A stretch of DNA of 64,000 nt from an uncultured Acetatifactor sp. (GTDB lineage: Bacteria; Bacillota; Clostridia; Lachnospirales; Lachnospiraceae), in contig CAKSAN010000002.1 of assembly GCA_934436435.1 (NCBI GenBank), forward strand, positions 248,001 through 312,000, written 5' to 3'. This document shows positions 7,781 through 16,891 of this stretch, piece by piece (positions within the stretch are counted from its first letter, which is position 1; the number at the start of each line of letters is the position of its first letter). A model generated the notes under the pieces. It had not been told where the DNA came from. It worked only from the letters and a program-made list of their open reading frames with translations, and made no database searches. The translations under genes were made by a program, and so were the position numbers.

Positions 7781-8974
7781 ATGGAAGTAAGCTATGGGAA
7801 AGAGCCCTTCGACCTGCGGCTGATGTGTCTGCGGCTATGCCGCAATTTATGGAAAATACTGGCTGTGACGGCGGCGGGGACGCTGCTGTTCGGAGGCGGT
7901 TATTATGTGAAAAATGTGTTGCTGCAGCCCGATCCCGGGTATGCGGCTTCTTCCACTTATAAGGTAGAATATAAGGAGAACCCCAATGCGGCGGGGGCTT
8001 ACTATATTAACGAGGCAACCTGGAACAGTCTGCTCCATACGGGAGAATTTCTGGACGGCGTGGAGAAGCATTTACAGGAAGCAGCGGAGACCGGCGATAC
8101 GAAAGCTGCAGAAGTGCTGGCAATGGACCGGGAGCAATGGATCGGGGCTCTTTCGGCAACCCTGCCCTCGGACTTCAGCATTCCGGTGACACAGGCGACG
8201 ACGCAGGATCCGGAGCAAAGCATTGCCCTGGCCCATGCAACAGAAGCTGCCATGTGTGAGGAGTTCGCAGAGAGCATCGTAGAGATTGATCGGATCAAAG
8301 TATTGGATCATGGGGATAAGGCGGAGGCTGTTGTGCCGGATGTACGTCCGGTGAGAGCTGTGATACTGGCAGCAGTGGTGTCATTATTTTTTGCGGTGGT
8401 GATTTTCTTATTGGTGGAGATCTCCGAGGACAGCATCTGGCTGCCGGCGACCCTTCGCAGACGCTATGGACTGAACAGCCTGGGGACATTGGAAAGTGTG
8501 GGATTTGCGGAGAATCTGGTCTATACACTGGTGAAGACGTATGACAAAAAATGTGTGGATGAGCCCGGAGATAACAGAACAAGCGGCAAATGCCGCGTGG
8601 CGGTGTGTGGAGCGCTGCCGGAAGCGGATCCGCAGGAGATCATAGAAAGCATACACGGGCTGACGAAAGAAGATAAGACTGACAAGATAAACAGCATGGG
8701 AAAAGAGGTGCCCGTGGAATATATCGCAGTACCCAGCCCCTTATTGTGCCCGGAAAGCGGAGCGGCACTCCGGGAGGCAGATGTGGTTTTGCTGGCGGTG
8801 CCTGCCGGAGAACGGGTAGGAAAGAGACTGGAGGCAGTGTTGGAGTATCTGCACACGCAGGACTGCACTGTGAACGGATCGTTTTTATGGAATGCTGATG
8901 AAAAGCTGATCCGCAGCTATTATTTTCTGCCGGGAGCAATACAGACAGAAGAACACGGAGGGGAGCAGGAATGA
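7781..8974 (+). CDS. Wzz-like polysaccharide co-polymerase with degenerate BY-kinase-like tail
   Basis: A 397-residue chain-length/export regulator. Helix 1 is at about residues 28-48, an outer domain follows, and helix 2 is at about 187-210 (RPVRAVILAAVVSLFFAVV), the two-helix plan of Wzz/CapA proteins. The cytoplasmic tail (about 260-397) looks like a tyrosine-kinase (BY-kinase) fold: VAVCGALPEADPQE occupies the position where active kinases have SALPGEGKS, and READVVLLAVPAGERVGKRL resembles their late strand. The Walker A glycine, lysine and serine are missing, and no tyrosine-rich tail is seen, so it should not bind ATP normally. It sits in the operon between the initiating transferase and a GT2, overlapping the latter by four bases. 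Confidence 0.78.
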   Translation: MEVSYGKEPFDLRLMCLRLCRNLWKILAVTAAGTLLFGGGYYVKNVLLQPDPGYAASSTYKVEYKENPNAAGAYYINEATWNSLLHTGEFLDGVEKHLQEAAETGDTKAAEVLAMDREQWIGALSATLPSDFSIPVTQATTQDPEQSIALAHATEAAMCEEFAESIVEIDRIKVLDHGDKAEAVVPDVRPVRAVILAAVVSLFFAVVIFLLVEISEDSIWLPATLRRRYGLNSLGTLESVGFAENLVYTLVKTYDKKCVDEPGDNRTSGKCRVAVCGALPEADPQEIIESIHGLTKEDKTDKINSMGKEVPVEYIAVPSPLLCPESGAALREADVVLLAVPAGERVGKRLEAVLEYLHTQDCTVNGSFLWNADEKLIRSYYFLPGAIQTEEHGGEQE

Positions 8975-9762
8975 AGGTAGAAGTTTTAGCATCGGTGATG
9001 AATGCTTCTCTTCCGGAGACAGTACAACATATGAACCTTGAGTCGGACGCAGTGATTATCAATCAGTGTGACAGACTGGGGCAGGAGGAAATGCAGATAT
9101 CTCATGGATACGGAAGGATCCGTTTCTACAGCTTCCCGGAACGTGGCATCGGCAGAAGCCGGAATGAGGCCATCCTTCGGGCGGAAGGGGACATCTGCCT
9201 TTTTTCGGATGAGGATATCGTATATGAGGATGGCTATGAGGCGGCGATCCTTGCGGAATTTGAGCAAAATCCCCGGGCAGACATGATCATTTTCAATATT
9301 GAGGTGGCGGAAGACCGGAGGACATACCATATCACGGAGCGGAAGCGGGTGCACTGGTATAACTGCGGGCGTTATGGCGCCGTCAGTTTTGCGGTTCGCA
9401 GGGACAGCCTGCTGCGGTCGGGAATCATGTATTCTTTGTTGTTCGGTGGCGGCGCCAGATACAGCAACGGCGAGGACAGCCTATTTCTGATGGAATTTAT
9501 TAAGAAAGGATACCGGGTATATACTGCACCGGTGACCATCGGCAGAGAAGAGGCCGGGGAATCCACATGGTTTCAGGGCTATAATGTGAAGTTCTTCTAC
9601 GACAGAGGGGTGCTGTATCACTATCTGTATGGCTGGCTGGAATGGCCACTGTCCCTGCGCTTTCTCTATGCCCATAGAGGAAAATTGTGCACGGAGGTAA
9701 GCCTGAAGCAGGCAAAGCAGTGGATGCGGGAAGGCATCCGCGATGCGAGGGGAAAGCATTAA
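8971..9762 (+). CDS. Family 2 glycosyltransferase
   Basis: A 263-residue GT-A-like protein, start overlapping the previous stop (ATGA). GIGRSRNEAILRAEGDICLF followed by SDEDIVYEDGY is the acceptor and DxD region; NGEDSLFLMEFIKKGY near residue 167 is the usual second conserved acidic region. The N-terminus is atypical: MKVEVLASVMN replaces the normal SVIVPVYN, and an IINQCD stretch takes the place of the first Asp motif. That pattern is seen in a small-variant GT2 family common in Firmicute capsule loci. Donor sugar unknown. Confidence 0.83.
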   Translation: MKVEVLASVMNASLPETVQHMNLESDAVIINQCDRLGQEEMQISHGYGRIRFYSFPERGIGRSRNEAILRAEGDICLFSDEDIVYEDGYEAAILAEFEQNPRADMIIFNIEVAEDRRTYHITERKRVHWYNCGRYGAVSFAVRRDSLLRSGIMYSLLFGGGARYSNGEDSLFLMEFIKKGYRVYTAPVTIGREEAGESTWFQGYNVKFFYDRGVLYHYLYGWLEWPLSLRFLYAHRGKLCTEVSLKQAKQWMREGIRDARGKH

Positions 9763-9780
9763 AAAGAAAGGAGGTTCCGC

Positions 9781-10947
9781 ATGGAGAAGAGTGCACTGGT
9801 ATATATCATATTGACAGCAATTACGGTAGCATTCGGTTTTCTGGTGCGGAATGGCGGATACACGGCAGCCCGGCTGTACGGTAGACGCACCTTTCACGGA
9901 AATGGAAATGTTCCCGGCAGCCCGTCGGCAGTAACTGGCGGTCCGGACAGACAGCAGGCCCACAACACAGTGGCGGAGTTTGCCATCTTCGGTCTTCTGG
10001 CCGGAGTTTCTGCCTGCCGGATCGCCGTGGGCGGCGACTACTGGGTCTACTGGCTGAATTTTCAGCTGATCGATCAGGGGAGACATGTCTCTTATGAGAA
10101 GGGCTTCGTGTATCTGGTGAAATTTTTCCATCTGATCTTCGGCGAGGGTTCCTATCTGCCCATCTTCGGCTTTTTTTCTCTGATCACGGTATTCTTCTTC
10201 CTGAAATCCCTGCATGATCAGGCGGACTGGTATGTATTTTCCCTGTTCCTGCTATTGACACAGGGCTTTTACTTTAATAGTATGAACTCGGTACGCTATT
10301 ATTTTGCACTGGCGCTGGCCATGTATGCACAGAAATACGTGCTGCGGGGGGAATACGGAAAGTTCCTTCTCTGGGTACTGCTGGGCTGTACGATCCACAA
10401 ATCGGTATTGCTGGTCGTTCCAGCCTATATCGTGGTGGATCTGCTGTCGCGGATCCGGTTGAAAAAGTGGCACTACGCGGTGGGCGGACTGCTCCTTCTG
10501 TCATTGATCTTCGGGCAGGATGTGTATCGGAGCATTATTTTCCGGTTCTATCCCTACTATAAAGATTCCATGTTTGACAACGGACAGTTGTCCTATGTAA
10601 ATATTGCAAAATGTCTTGCCATATTAGTCCTGTGTCTAATCTATTGGAAGGGCAGCATTCGGAACAACCGCAGGAACCGCTATTATTTCTACCTGAATCT
10701 GGCAGGACTGGTGCTGTATACCTGCGGATCTTTTATACCGGAGGTGTCCCGGGTGGCATATTATCTGATCCAATCCCAGATCTTCCTGATTCCGGGAGTA
10801 CTGAAAGACGCTAAGAAGGGCTGGTTCCGTACCTTGTGTATCGTCGGTGTCATCGCGGCATACCTATTGTATTTTGCAATGTTACTGCGGGGCATGTATA
10901 ACGTAGAGATACGATTGCTTCCCTACCTGAATTGGATATTTAATTAA
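9781..10947 (+). CDS. epsG: EpsG-family polysaccharide polymerase-like membrane protein
   Basis: A 388-residue polytopic protein with about ten helices. The signature region is ISACRIAVGGDYWVYW near residue 75-90 (EpsG proteins have a GxDYxxY motif there), followed by the FGFFSLITVFFFLKSL and NSVRYYFALALAMYA segments typical of EpsG. The family substitutes for Wzy in assembling exopolysaccharide, as in Bacillus eps loci. An unusual hydrophilic insert with a basic stretch follows the first helix. GGAGG lies 7 bases before the ATG. A separate Wzy-like protein is at 20455, so two polymer systems are likely. Confidence 0.85.
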   Translation: MEKSALVYIILTAITVAFGFLVRNGGYTAARLYGRRTFHGNGNVPGSPSAVTGGPDRQQAHNTVAEFAIFGLLAGVSACRIAVGGDYWVYWLNFQLIDQGRHVSYEKGFVYLVKFFHLIFGEGSYLPIFGFFSLITVFFFLKSLHDQADWYVFSLFLLLTQGFYFNSMNSVRYYFALALAMYAQKYVLRGEYGKFLLWVLLGCTIHKSVLLVVPAYIVVDLLSRIRLKKWHYAVGGLLLLSLIFGQDVYRSIIFRFYPYYKDSMFDNGQLSYVNIAKCLAILVLCLIYWKGSIRNNRRNRYYFYLNLAGLVLYTCGSFIPEVSRVAYYLIQSQIFLIPGVLKDAKKGWFRTLCIVGVIAAYLLYFAMLLRGMYNVEIRLLPYLNWIFN

Positions 10948-10962
10948 AAGAGGATTTAATTT

Positions 10963-12435
10963 ATGAAAGTACTGTGGGTCTGCAATATCATGCTTCCGGT
11001 GATTGCCGAAGCATTGCATAGAGAAGCTTCCAATAAGGAAGGCTGGCTTTCCGGGCTGTTGACACAGGTGGCTGCGGAGAATCATGGAGAAATCCAGCTG
11101 GCAGTGGCGTTCCCGGCACCGGCAGATGCGGAAGTACCGTGGAGACTCCGGGTGCCAGTTCCCCAGACGAATCCATACGCCACGCTTTCGACCAGCGGTG
11201 GGAATGCTGAAGAAAATCAGGAAAACAACATGATAGGTGAATACAATATCACCTGTTACGGATTCCGCGAGGATACGGTACACCCCGATCGTTACCAGCC
11301 GGAGCTGGAGGAAGAACTGCGCAGAATCACAGAGGACTTTGCACCGGATGTGATCCATTGTTTTGGAACGGAGTACCCGCATACGCTGGCAGTCTGCCGG
11401 GTATATCCTCATAAAGAAAGAATCCTGTTAGGCATTCAGGGAATCTGCACACTGTGTGCGGAGGCCTATTTTGCGGACATGCCGGAGGCGGAGATCCGCA
11501 AAGTAACCTTCCGGGATCTGGTGAAGCGGGATACGCTGCGCAGCCAGCAGGAGAAATTCGCCCGCAGAGGCGGGATGGAGAGAGAGGCCATAGGGCTGGC
11601 GGGTAATATCACAGGAAGAACCGCGTGGGACCGGACCGTGACTACGGGCTGGAATCCCAAGGCACACTATTATACCATGAATGAGACCCTGCGTGTATCC
11701 TTCTATGAGGGAGAATGGAGCCGGGAAAACTGTCAACTTTATTCGATCTTCGTCAGCCAGGGGGATTATCCATTGAAGGGGCTTCACTATCTGCTGATGG
11801 CATTGCCGCGGATCCGCGAGAAATACCCGGAAGTACAGGTATATGTGGCGGGAAATGACCTGACGGCTCATGGAACGCTGAAGGAAAAGCTGAAGATTTC
11901 GGCATATGGAAATTATATGCGCCGACTGATCCGGGAGGGACAGCTGGAAGACCGAATCCATTTTCTGGGCAGACTGACGGCAGAAGAGATGAAGGAAAGA
12001 TTCCTGAAGAGCAACCTGTTCCTGTGCTGCTCTTCCCTGGAAAATTCACCGAATTCTCTGGGAGAAGCCATGCTTCTGGGAGTACCCTGCGTCAGCACGG
12101 AAGTAGGAGGGATCCCCAGTCTGTTTGACGGTGGAAAAGATGGGCTGTGGTGTGAAGGTCATCGGTTGACGGAAACGACAGGAAACAACAGAAATATGTC
12201 GGAGGCTTTTAAAAATAAAAATAACACATGCAATTCTAAAGGAATAAAAACAGAAGAATTGGAAAATCTTGTAAATTCCATGGCAAATTCCATTATCGAA
12301 ATGTGGAGTGATCCGGAGAAAATGATGGAATACTCCAAAAATGCAAGAGAACATGCAAGAAAAACCCACGATAAAGAACAGAATTTTGCAAAATTGCAGG
12401 AAATCTATGCAAATATAGCGGGGAGGAAAGAATGA
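10963..12435 (+). CDS. Family 4 glycosyltransferase (GT-B)
   Basis: A 490-residue GT-B enzyme. The N-terminal half begins KVLWVCNIMLP and includes FAPDVIHCFGTEYPHTL; the C-terminal half contains FVSQGDYPLKGLHYLL (donor-domain start), a strand-helix region with DRIHFLGRLT, and CSSLENSPNSLGEAMLLG with the retaining-GT4 E-x7-E pattern. A low-complexity stretch near residues 405-425 (many Asn and Lys, at 12180-12260) looks AT-rich and inserted. It overlaps the next gene by four bases. It probably adds a sugar to a lipid-linked intermediate. Confidence 0.88.
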   Translation: MKVLWVCNIMLPVIAEALHREASNKEGWLSGLLTQVAAENHGEIQLAVAFPAPADAEVPWRLRVPVPQTNPYATLSTSGGNAEENQENNMIGEYNITCYGFREDTVHPDRYQPELEEELRRITEDFAPDVIHCFGTEYPHTLAVCRVYPHKERILLGIQGICTLCAEAYFADMPEAEIRKVTFRDLVKRDTLRSQQEKFARRGGMEREAIGLAGNITGRTAWDRTVTTGWNPKAHYYTMNETLRVSFYEGEWSRENCQLYSIFVSQGDYPLKGLHYLLMALPRIREKYPEVQVYVAGNDLTAHGTLKEKLKISAYGNYMRRLIREGQLEDRIHFLGRLTAEEMKERFLKSNLFLCCSSLENSPNSLGEAMLLGVPCVSTEVGGIPSLFDGGKDGLWCEGHRLTETTGNNRNMSEAFKNKNNTCNSKGIKTEELENLVNSMANSIIEMWSDPEKMMEYSKNAREHARKTHDKEQNFAKLQEIYANIAGRKE

Positions 12436-13700
12436 AGCTGGTATTTGTCTCAAACTATTTTAATCATCATCAGCTTTCCTTCTGCGATGCTTTGTATGAA
12501 TTGTTGGACGGGAGCTTCTGTTTTCTCCAGACACAGCCTATGGAAGAGGAACGGATAAAGATGGGCTGGCAGGCCGAGGGACGTCCCTATGTGCGTTACG
12601 CGAAGAAGGACGTTTCCGACACGGAATCTGCAGCTATGCCCCCCGCAGACTGGCGAAAGCTGCTGCTTGCGGCGGATGTGGTCATCTTCGGCGGGTGTGA
12701 CGACGAGAGTTATATTCAGGAGAGGCTGGCGGCCGGGAAACCGGTCTTCCGATACAATGAGCGCTTATATAAGGAAGGACAATGGAAAGCGATCTCTCCC
12801 AGAGGATTGTTGCAAAAGTACAAGGATCATACCAGATACCGTAAGGCACCGGTATATTTTCTCTGTGCGGGAGCCTATGTCCCCTGCGATTATCATCTGA
12901 TCCATGCTTATCCGGAGAAGATGCTGCGGTTCGGGTATTTTCCCGAGGCCAGATCCTATGAACCGGGACAGCCCTTTGACCGTAAGAAGCCCGGCAGTAT
13001 TCTCTGGGCGGCCCGGATGATCGATTGGAAGCATCCGGAACTGGTGGTGAAGACAGCAGCTTATTTAAAAGAGCATCTGGAAGGGATTCCTTTTCATATC
13101 ACTATGATCGGCGGTGGGGAACTGGAAAATGAGGTGCACCGATTGGCAGAGGAACTTGGGGTGACGGAAGAAATAACATTCCCGGGCTACCTTGGGCCGG
13201 AAGAAGTACGGGCAGCCATGGAGATCTCCCAGATCTATCTGGTTACCAGTGACCGCAAGGAAGGCTGGGGAGCCGTAGTGAATGAGGCTATGAACAGCGG
13301 TTGTGCCGTTGTGGCGGATCACATGATCGGAGCGGCACCTTATCTGATCCATCAGGGCAGGAACGGACGGATCTATCGGGACGGCTGTGAACAGGAATTG
13401 CTCCGGACGGTGGAACATCTGCTTCGGGCTCCGGAAGAATGCAGAAGACTGGGAGAAGCGGCCCAACAGACCATATCTGTGGAATGGAATGCCCGCACTG
13501 CCGCAGAGAGACTGGTACGGTTGTGTCGGGAAATGGGATTTCTGGGGGAAGTGGCGAAAAGTGAAACACAGGTCACAGAGAATGCAGGGACGGTGACAGT
13601 TGCTCCTGCGATTCCGGAACTGTGGAGGGACGGCCCCTGTTCCCCTGCCCCTGTGATCCCGGAGAGACATATGTATAGGAGAATAAACAGTGAACAGTAA
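12432..13700 (+). CDS. Family 4 glycosyltransferase (GT-B)
   Basis: A 422-residue GT-B enzyme, start at the ATGA overlap with the preceding GT4. It begins KLVFVSNYFNHHQ; the donor domain has ILWAARMIDWKHPEL, EEITFPGYLGPEEV and SDRKEGWGAVVNEAMNSG, the last matching the E-x7-E motif. The final 45 residues, after the conserved fold ends at about residue 375, are a poorly structured Thr/Pro-rich tail. It overlaps the next GT2 by 11 bases. Acceptor and donor cannot be told from sequence. Confidence 0.88.
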   Translation: MKLVFVSNYFNHHQLSFCDALYELLDGSFCFLQTQPMEEERIKMGWQAEGRPYVRYAKKDVSDTESAAMPPADWRKLLLAADVVIFGGCDDESYIQERLAAGKPVFRYNERLYKEGQWKAISPRGLLQKYKDHTRYRKAPVYFLCAGAYVPCDYHLIHAYPEKMLRFGYFPEARSYEPGQPFDRKKPGSILWAARMIDWKHPELVVKTAAYLKEHLEGIPFHITMIGGGELENEVHRLAEELGVTEEITFPGYLGPEEVRAAMEISQIYLVTSDRKEGWGAVVNEAMNSGCAVVADHMIGAAPYLIHQGRNGRIYRDGCEQELLRTVEHLLRAPEECRRLGEAAQQTISVEWNARTAAERLVRLCREMGFLGEVAKSETQVTENAGTVTVAPAIPELWRDGPCSPAPVIPERHMYRRINSEQ

Positions 13701-14700
13701 TGCCAGCAATCAACCGCTGATCAGTGTGATCGTGCCGGTATACAACATCATACCGTATCTGCCCCGCTGTGTGGAAAGCCTGCGAGAGCAGACATACCGG
13801 AATCTGGAGATCCTTCTGATCGATGACGGATCCACCGATGATACTCCGGCATTGTGTGACCGCCTGGCGGAGGGAGATGCGAGAATCCGTGTTTTTCATA
13901 AGGAAAACGGCGGCCCTTCTTCAGCCCGCAACTACGGACTGGAACAGGCAAGAGGAGAGTATGTGGGATTTGTGGACAGCGATGACTACGTGGATGCGGA
14001 TATGTATGAGCGCCTGTACCGGGCAATCGAGGATACCCGGATGCCCGTTGCGCAGGTCGGCAGAGATGAGATTGATAAGGATGGCAATATATTACCGAAT
14101 ATCTGCGAACCGGTAGCGCAGGCACAGGTGATTTCCGCACAGGATTTCCTGAAGGAGTTGCTGATGCACCGGGGAGACTGCTCCTTTTGCACCAAATTGC
14201 TGCAAAAGGAACTGTTTACCGAAGAAAAATTCCCCATTGGAGCATTGAATGAAGACTTTCATCTGCTGGTGAATATGCTGACCCGTGAAAAAAACACGGT
14301 TCCGGGGATTGCGTGTATCCCGGGACAGGCGTATCATGTATTTTATCGTCCCGACAGCAACACCCGTGATAAGAACCGGTTTTCCCGGGTATTCGCGGAC
14401 AATATCGATAATGCGGATATGGTGCTTGCTCTGGTGGAGAGAAAATATCCGGAGCTGACAGAGATCGCATTTCGCTTTGGCGTATTTCAGCGGCTGGATT
14501 ATCTGCTGCATATTCCCATCCCACAGATGACCCGGGGGAACGATTTTTACCGGAACGTCGTGAAAAATCTGCGCCATGGCTGGTGGAGAGCAATGAGAAA
14601 TCCTTATCTCACCAAAAAGAACAAGTGCTATCATACACTGTTCGCCATTGCCCCGAAAGGGATCCGGGTATTACACAAAAAAGTGAAACGTATCGAGTAG
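13690..14700 (+). CDS. Family 2 glycosyltransferase
   Basis: A 336-residue GT-A enzyme with ISVIVPVYNIIPYLPRC, IDDGSTDDT, NGGPSSARNYGLEQA and FVDSDDYVD, the full set of GT2 motifs. A basic C-terminal part may touch the membrane. It starts with GTG at 13690 inside the end of the previous gene, with AGGAG at 13677-13681 as ribosome site. It is the last glycosyltransferase of the first operon; the secreted glucosaminidase follows after 20 bases. Confidence 0.9.
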   Translation: MNSNASNQPLISVIVPVYNIIPYLPRCVESLREQTYRNLEILLIDDGSTDDTPALCDRLAEGDARIRVFHKENGGPSSARNYGLEQARGEYVGFVDSDDYVDADMYERLYRAIEDTRMPVAQVGRDEIDKDGNILPNICEPVAQAQVISAQDFLKELLMHRGDCSFCTKLLQKELFTEEKFPIGALNEDFHLLVNMLTREKNTVPGIACIPGQAYHVFYRPDSNTRDKNRFSRVFADNIDNADMVLALVERKYPELTEIAFRFGVFQRLDYLLHIPIPQMTRGNDFYRNVVKNLRHGWWRAMRNPYLTKKNKCYHTLFAIAPKGIRVLHKKVKRIE

Positions 14701-14720
14701 AAAGAAACAGGTTAAGTTAT

Positions 14721-16820
14721 ATGAAGAGAAAATTAGCATTTCTGGGAGCAATTTTCCTGGCGGCATTCTTATTTACTTATGAAGGAAATACTTATCAGAG
14801 CCATGCACTGGATGAGGAAGACCGGGCATGGATCGAAGAGGCCGGCGCGGCGCTGGAAGAGATTGTACAAGAGCGGGAGATCATGGCACTGGTCTATCTG
14901 TGTGACGATCTGGCGATCCGCGGGGAAGCAGACAACAACAGTGAAACAGTGGTCACCGTTCCCAGCGGACAGATGGTGGAGATCCAGGGTGTGACGGTGG
15001 ACGAAGAGTATCAGGTCTGGGAAAGGGTATCGGCAGAAGTAAGCGGAACGGTCTATGAGGGATATATTCCCCGGGAATATCTGGCATGCTCTGACGAGCG
15101 GTTTCTGGAATGGGAAGAACTTTATGGCATGAATCCCGGAGCGGCGGTGATGCTGACGGGAGAGAATGCAACCGGTGTCTATGCGGACATCGAACAGTTC
15201 CCTGAGAGTTATCGGCCGGCACTGGAAGCTCTGAAACAGCAGCATCCGAACTGGACCTTCGTGCGACAGAATACCGGATTGGATTTCCAGACCGTGATCA
15301 ACAATGAACTTCAGGGTGGAAAAAGTCTGGTCTATAAGAGCTATGGAGACTACTGCAAGGAAGGACAGCACAGTCCCAACTGGTACTTTGCTTCCGAGGA
15401 TATTCTGAAGCTGTATATGGATCCGAGAAACTCCCTGCAGGAGAATGCTATTTTTCAGTTTGAGCAGCTGACGTATAACGAAAGTTATCATACGGAAGCG
15501 GCAGTAGAGTCTTTTTTGAACAATACTTTCATGAACAGCGGCAGTCCGGCGCCCCTGACGGATATGACATTTTCCCATATCTTCTGGGCGATCGGCGCAG
15601 AACAGCAGGTCAGCCCCTTCCATCTGGCAGCCAGAGTGTATCAGGAACAGGGACAGGGAACCTCACCGCTGATCTCCGGAAGCTATCCCGGTTACGAAGG
15701 ATATTATAATTATTTTAATATCTCAGCCAGCGGCAGCACCAATGAGCAGGTGATCATCAACGGACTGACCTACGCCCGGAACAATAACTGGAACAATGCC
15801 TACGCGTCTATCCTGGGCGGAGCCAATGTCATTTCGGCAAATTACATAAAAAAGGGGCAGGACACCCTGTATCTGCAAAAATTCAATGTGTCGCCGACCG
15901 CCAGCAATCCGGTGTATACACATCAATATATGCAGAATATCTCAGCACCTACCAGTGAGGCACTGAGCATGAAAAGGCTGTACGAAAGTGCGGGAGCTTT
16001 GGAGAACACCTTTGTCTTTAAGATTCCGGTCTATGAAAATATGCCGGAAAGCCCCTGCCCGATGCCCACATTTTCTACCAATGTGGTATTGCAGGTGCCC
16101 GCAGGCTATGATGCTTCCACAATCTATGTGGACGGAATCCCCTATACGCCGCAAGTTCGTAACAATCGCCGTATTGTGACCGTGCCGGACGGAAATGCCC
16201 AGGCTGCGGTGGTCTATCGTTATAATGAGAACGGCGCCCCCATCGGCATGTACGTGTGGACACTGGAATACCGCAACAATGCCTATGCGGTTACGGAACA
16301 GCCGGATCTGGCGGATCTGCTGACCTATCACGGCTTTTCCATTCGTATCACCGGGAAAGCGGGAATCCGGTTCAAGACCGGCATCAGCACAGACCTTCGG
16401 GCGAGACTGCTGGGAGACGGTGTGAATGGTTATTATTTGAAGGAATACGGAACTCTGGTCATGAACAATGCCAACCGGGCAAGTTACCCCATGATCAAGG
16501 GTGGGGAAAAGGTCATCAGCGGACTGGCCTACGGAACGGATGCAGGCGGCGCCCATCAGGACAGTATTTATGAGACAGTAAACGGAAGATACCGTTATAC
16601 TTCTGTACTGGTAGGATTGCCGGCCAGCCAGTACAAAGTGGAATATGCGTTCCGCGGATACATTATTCTGACCAAGGATGGCAGAGATATTACGGTCTAC
16701 GGACCGGCGATGGCACGGAGCATTTATTCTCTGGCAGAACAGGTGTTGAATATGGGAACCTATCCCCAGGGTTCCGATGCGGACACGTTCCTGCGCAAAC
16801 TGATCAGCGATGCACAGTGA
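14721..16820 (+). CDS. Secreted glucosaminidase (GH73-like) with SH3-like and novel C-terminal domain
   Basis: A 699-residue exported protein. A signal peptide runs to about residue 32 (ending near SHALDEE). Residues about 60-125 look like a bacterial SH3 domain (LAIRGEADNNSETVVTVPSG). Residues about 155-430 match clostridial endo-beta-N-acetylglucosaminidases (HPNWTFVRQNTGLDF, FQFEQLTYNESYH, GAEQQVSPFHLAARVYQEQG, YYNYFNISASG), with likely catalytic Glu in the AEQQ/YQEQ region. Residues about 455-699 form a domain shared with the metalloprotease at 58450. ATG 14721 is preferred over in-frame codons upstream because the signal peptide begins there. It likely cuts peptidoglycan or an attached glycan near the cell surface. 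Confidence 0.87.
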   Translation: MKRKLAFLGAIFLAAFLFTYEGNTYQSHALDEEDRAWIEEAGAALEEIVQEREIMALVYLCDDLAIRGEADNNSETVVTVPSGQMVEIQGVTVDEEYQVWERVSAEVSGTVYEGYIPREYLACSDERFLEWEELYGMNPGAAVMLTGENATGVYADIEQFPESYRPALEALKQQHPNWTFVRQNTGLDFQTVINNELQGGKSLVYKSYGDYCKEGQHSPNWYFASEDILKLYMDPRNSLQENAIFQFEQLTYNESYHTEAAVESFLNNTFMNSGSPAPLTDMTFSHIFWAIGAEQQVSPFHLAARVYQEQGQGTSPLISGSYPGYEGYYNYFNISASGSTNEQVIINGLTYARNNNWNNAYASILGGANVISANYIKKGQDTLYLQKFNVSPTASNPVYTHQYMQNISAPTSEALSMKRLYESAGALENTFVFKIPVYENMPESPCPMPTFSTNVVLQVPAGYDASTIYVDGIPYTPQVRNNRRIVTVPDGNAQAAVVYRYNENGAPIGMYVWTLEYRNNAYAVTEQPDLADLLTYHGFSIRITGKAGIRFKTGISTDLRARLLGDGVNGYYLKEYGTLVMNNANRASYPMIKGGEKVISGLAYGTDAGGAHQDSIYETVNGRYRYTSVLVGLPASQYKVEYAFRGYIILTKDGRDITVYGPAMARSIYSLAEQVLNMGTYPQGSDADTFLRKLISDAQ

Positions 16821-16891
16821 CAGTATGTGCAGCCACTGGAAGATCATAAGAGACCGATAACAGAATTTAGATAAAAAGATAGGACAAAAAG

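Noticed and set aside
14583..14720. N-terminal extension of the glucosaminidase
   Set aside because: It would overlap the preceding GT2 and hide the signal peptide, which begins cleanly at ATG 14721.
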